A stretch of 7,261 nucleotides of DNA, taken from contig JAZKFP010000033.1 of NCBI GenBank assembly GCA_040386355.1, positions 1-7,261 of the forward strand, read 5' to 3'. The DNA comes from JAZKFP01 sp040386355 (GTDB lineage Bacteria > Pseudomonadota > Gammaproteobacteria > Pseudomonadales > UBA6940). Shown here in pieces: positions 6,441 to 7,261 of the stretch. A program made the translations under genes and the position numbers. Numbering within the stretch: position 1 is the first letter of the stretch; each line of letters opens with the position of its first letter. The notes beneath the pieces are model-generated. The model ran no database searches, was not told the DNA's origin, and worked only from the letters and a program-made list of their open reading frames with translations.

Positions 6441-7232
6441 TTATGAGGAAATATGGTTAAATACAACGCCAACTACTTTGGTTTCACCCACCACATCAAT
6501 CGCTGCATCAACATCTGCTTCTTTTGCTTCTCCGTAAGGTACAACCAGCACTGTCATATCACACAGCTCAGATAAGATTCGTGCATCAGCAGAATGGGTT
6601 GAAGGCCCATCAATAAAAATATACCGGTCTGGGTATCGATTTTTAACAACATCTAAAAAAGCCCGCATTCGCAATGAAGTGAAATATTCGGAGGCGGTTG
6701 CTAATTGCGTTCCCGCTGGAATTAATCGCAAGCGAGGAATACCAGTTGAGTAAATAATGGAATCAAGACCTAATACTTCGCCACGTAGATAGTCCGTCAA
6801 ACCTTCTTGCTGACCAATATCAAATAATTCATGTAAACGTGCTTCATGTAAATTACAGTCAATTAATAAAGCAGTTTTTGTTTCATCAAGTGCAAATGCT
6901 GCTGCTAAATTCGCAGTTATATGGGTAGTACCCGATTCGGGCATTACCGAACTAATCATGACAATTTGATTGAATCCATTTGCGGCTTGCAATAATCTTG
7001 TTCGAATTTCCCGATACGATTCAAGAGTTTTACGATCGCTCATTGTAGAGTGAATTAACTTACGAGCATTTAATTGCGCGGGTGTTAAGGGTGTTGGTTC
7101 TGACATTTGCGCAATTTGCTTACTGCTTGCGATCATTCTCGCAACATCATTCGCACCATTGGTACTTTGTAGAGCGCCAGCTGATGGTTTAGCTTGATCG
7201 TCTTGTGATTTATCCGAACGTTCTGCTGACAT
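6441..7232 (-). CDS. CpsD/Wzc-C-like (BY-kinase family) P-loop protein with degenerate Walker A
   Basis: 263 residues, the size of a stand-alone BY-kinase (CpsD/CapB). About 65 polar N-terminal residues are followed by SYREIRTRLL (72-81), the helix that contacts neighbouring subunits in this family. Where kinases have PGEGKST, this protein reads PESGTTHITANLA (98-110), so the Walker A lysine is replaced by Thr. Walker A' (TALLIDCNL, 120-128) and Walker B (RYIFIDGP, 203-210) keep their Asp residues. EYFTSLRMRAFLDVVKNRYPDRY and the closing VVGVVFNH are family-typical. No tyrosine cluster follows; the chain ends FNHISS. Members normally pair with a Wzz-like chain-length protein at the inner membrane and regulate EPS polymerisation and export. 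I recall a related group in exosortase-type loci with Gly/Ser-rich P-loops, so the degeneracy may be ancestral. GGGGA precedes the ATG. One frame from the right edge stops at TAATG, overlapping this start, suggesting a coupled upstream gene. Confidence 0.9.
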   Translation of the reverse strand: MSAERSDKSQDDQAKPSAGALQSTNGANDVARMIASSKQIAQMSEPTPLTPAQLNARKLIHSTMSDRKTLESYREIRTRLLQAANGFNQIVMISSVMPESGTTHITANLAAAFALDETKTALLIDCNLHEARLHELFDIGQQEGLTDYLRGEVLGLDSIIYSTGIPRLRLIPAGTQLATASEYFTSLRMRAFLDVVKNRYPDRYIFIDGPSTHSADARILSELCDMTVLVVPYGEAKEADVDAAIDVVGETKVVGVVFNHISS

Positions 7233-7261
7233 TACTTATCCCCTAACTGAGGCAGCCATTG

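Noticed and set aside
1..7261. Exosortase, PEP-CTERM protein, CRISPR array, tRNA or insertion sequence
   Set aside because: No multi-pass exosortase, PEP-CTERM tail, regular spaced repeats, cloverleaf or transposase was found in any frame.

Overview
The window is part of an exopolysaccharide (EPS) or capsule biosynthesis locus. All six genes lie on the minus strand, so transcription runs from the right end to the left. The DNA is AT-rich (roughly 40% G+C or a little less by eye). The combination of a Wzc/CpsD-type ATPase, a signal-peptide-bearing outer-membrane barrel, an AsnB-type amidotransferase, a GT4 glycosyltransferase and NodB-fold proteins points to a Gram-negative proteobacterium. 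It resembles the EPS clusters that accompany exosortase A (XrtA/PEP-CTERM) in Gammaproteobacteria and Betaproteobacteria. No exosortase or PEP-CTERM substrate is visible here, so the XrtA link is an inference from gene content.

Layout from right to left, in transcription order: (1) 6441-7232, a CpsD/Wzc-C-like P-loop protein with a degenerate Walker A. Its start is tightly coupled to whatever gene lies beyond the right edge. It is followed by a clear intrinsic terminator (6375-6410). (2) 4875-6263, a secreted, acidic, probable outer-membrane beta-barrel transcribed separately, with an AT-rich leader containing a perfect 6-3-6 dyad. (3) A 177-bp gap (4698-4874) holding a G+C-richer structured patch and a candidate sigma70 promoter. 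(4) A compact run of four genes: GT4 glycosyltransferase (3579-4697), membrane-anchored deacetylase-fold protein (2410-3561), asparagine-synthase-type amidotransferase (424-2304) and the N-terminal 139 codons of a NodB polysaccharide deacetylase (1-417, cut by the left edge). Spacings are 17, 105 and 6 bp.

How they may work together (inference): the GT4 enzyme adds a sugar to the lipid-linked repeat unit. The AsnB homologue probably makes an amide on a sugar or another acceptor using glutamine nitrogen. The two NodB-fold proteins would remove acetyl groups from, or otherwise trim, the polymer or precursor. The CpsD-like ATPase would control chain length and export at the inner membrane, and the beta-barrel would act in the outer membrane.

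Most notable points: the CpsD-like protein lacks the Walker A lysine and a C-terminal tyrosine cluster; a conserved-looking, uncharacterised deacetylase-like protein carries DHF in place of the NodB TFDDG motif; and a structured intergenic patch separates two transcription units. I found no tRNA, rRNA, CRISPR, insertion sequence or integrase gene.
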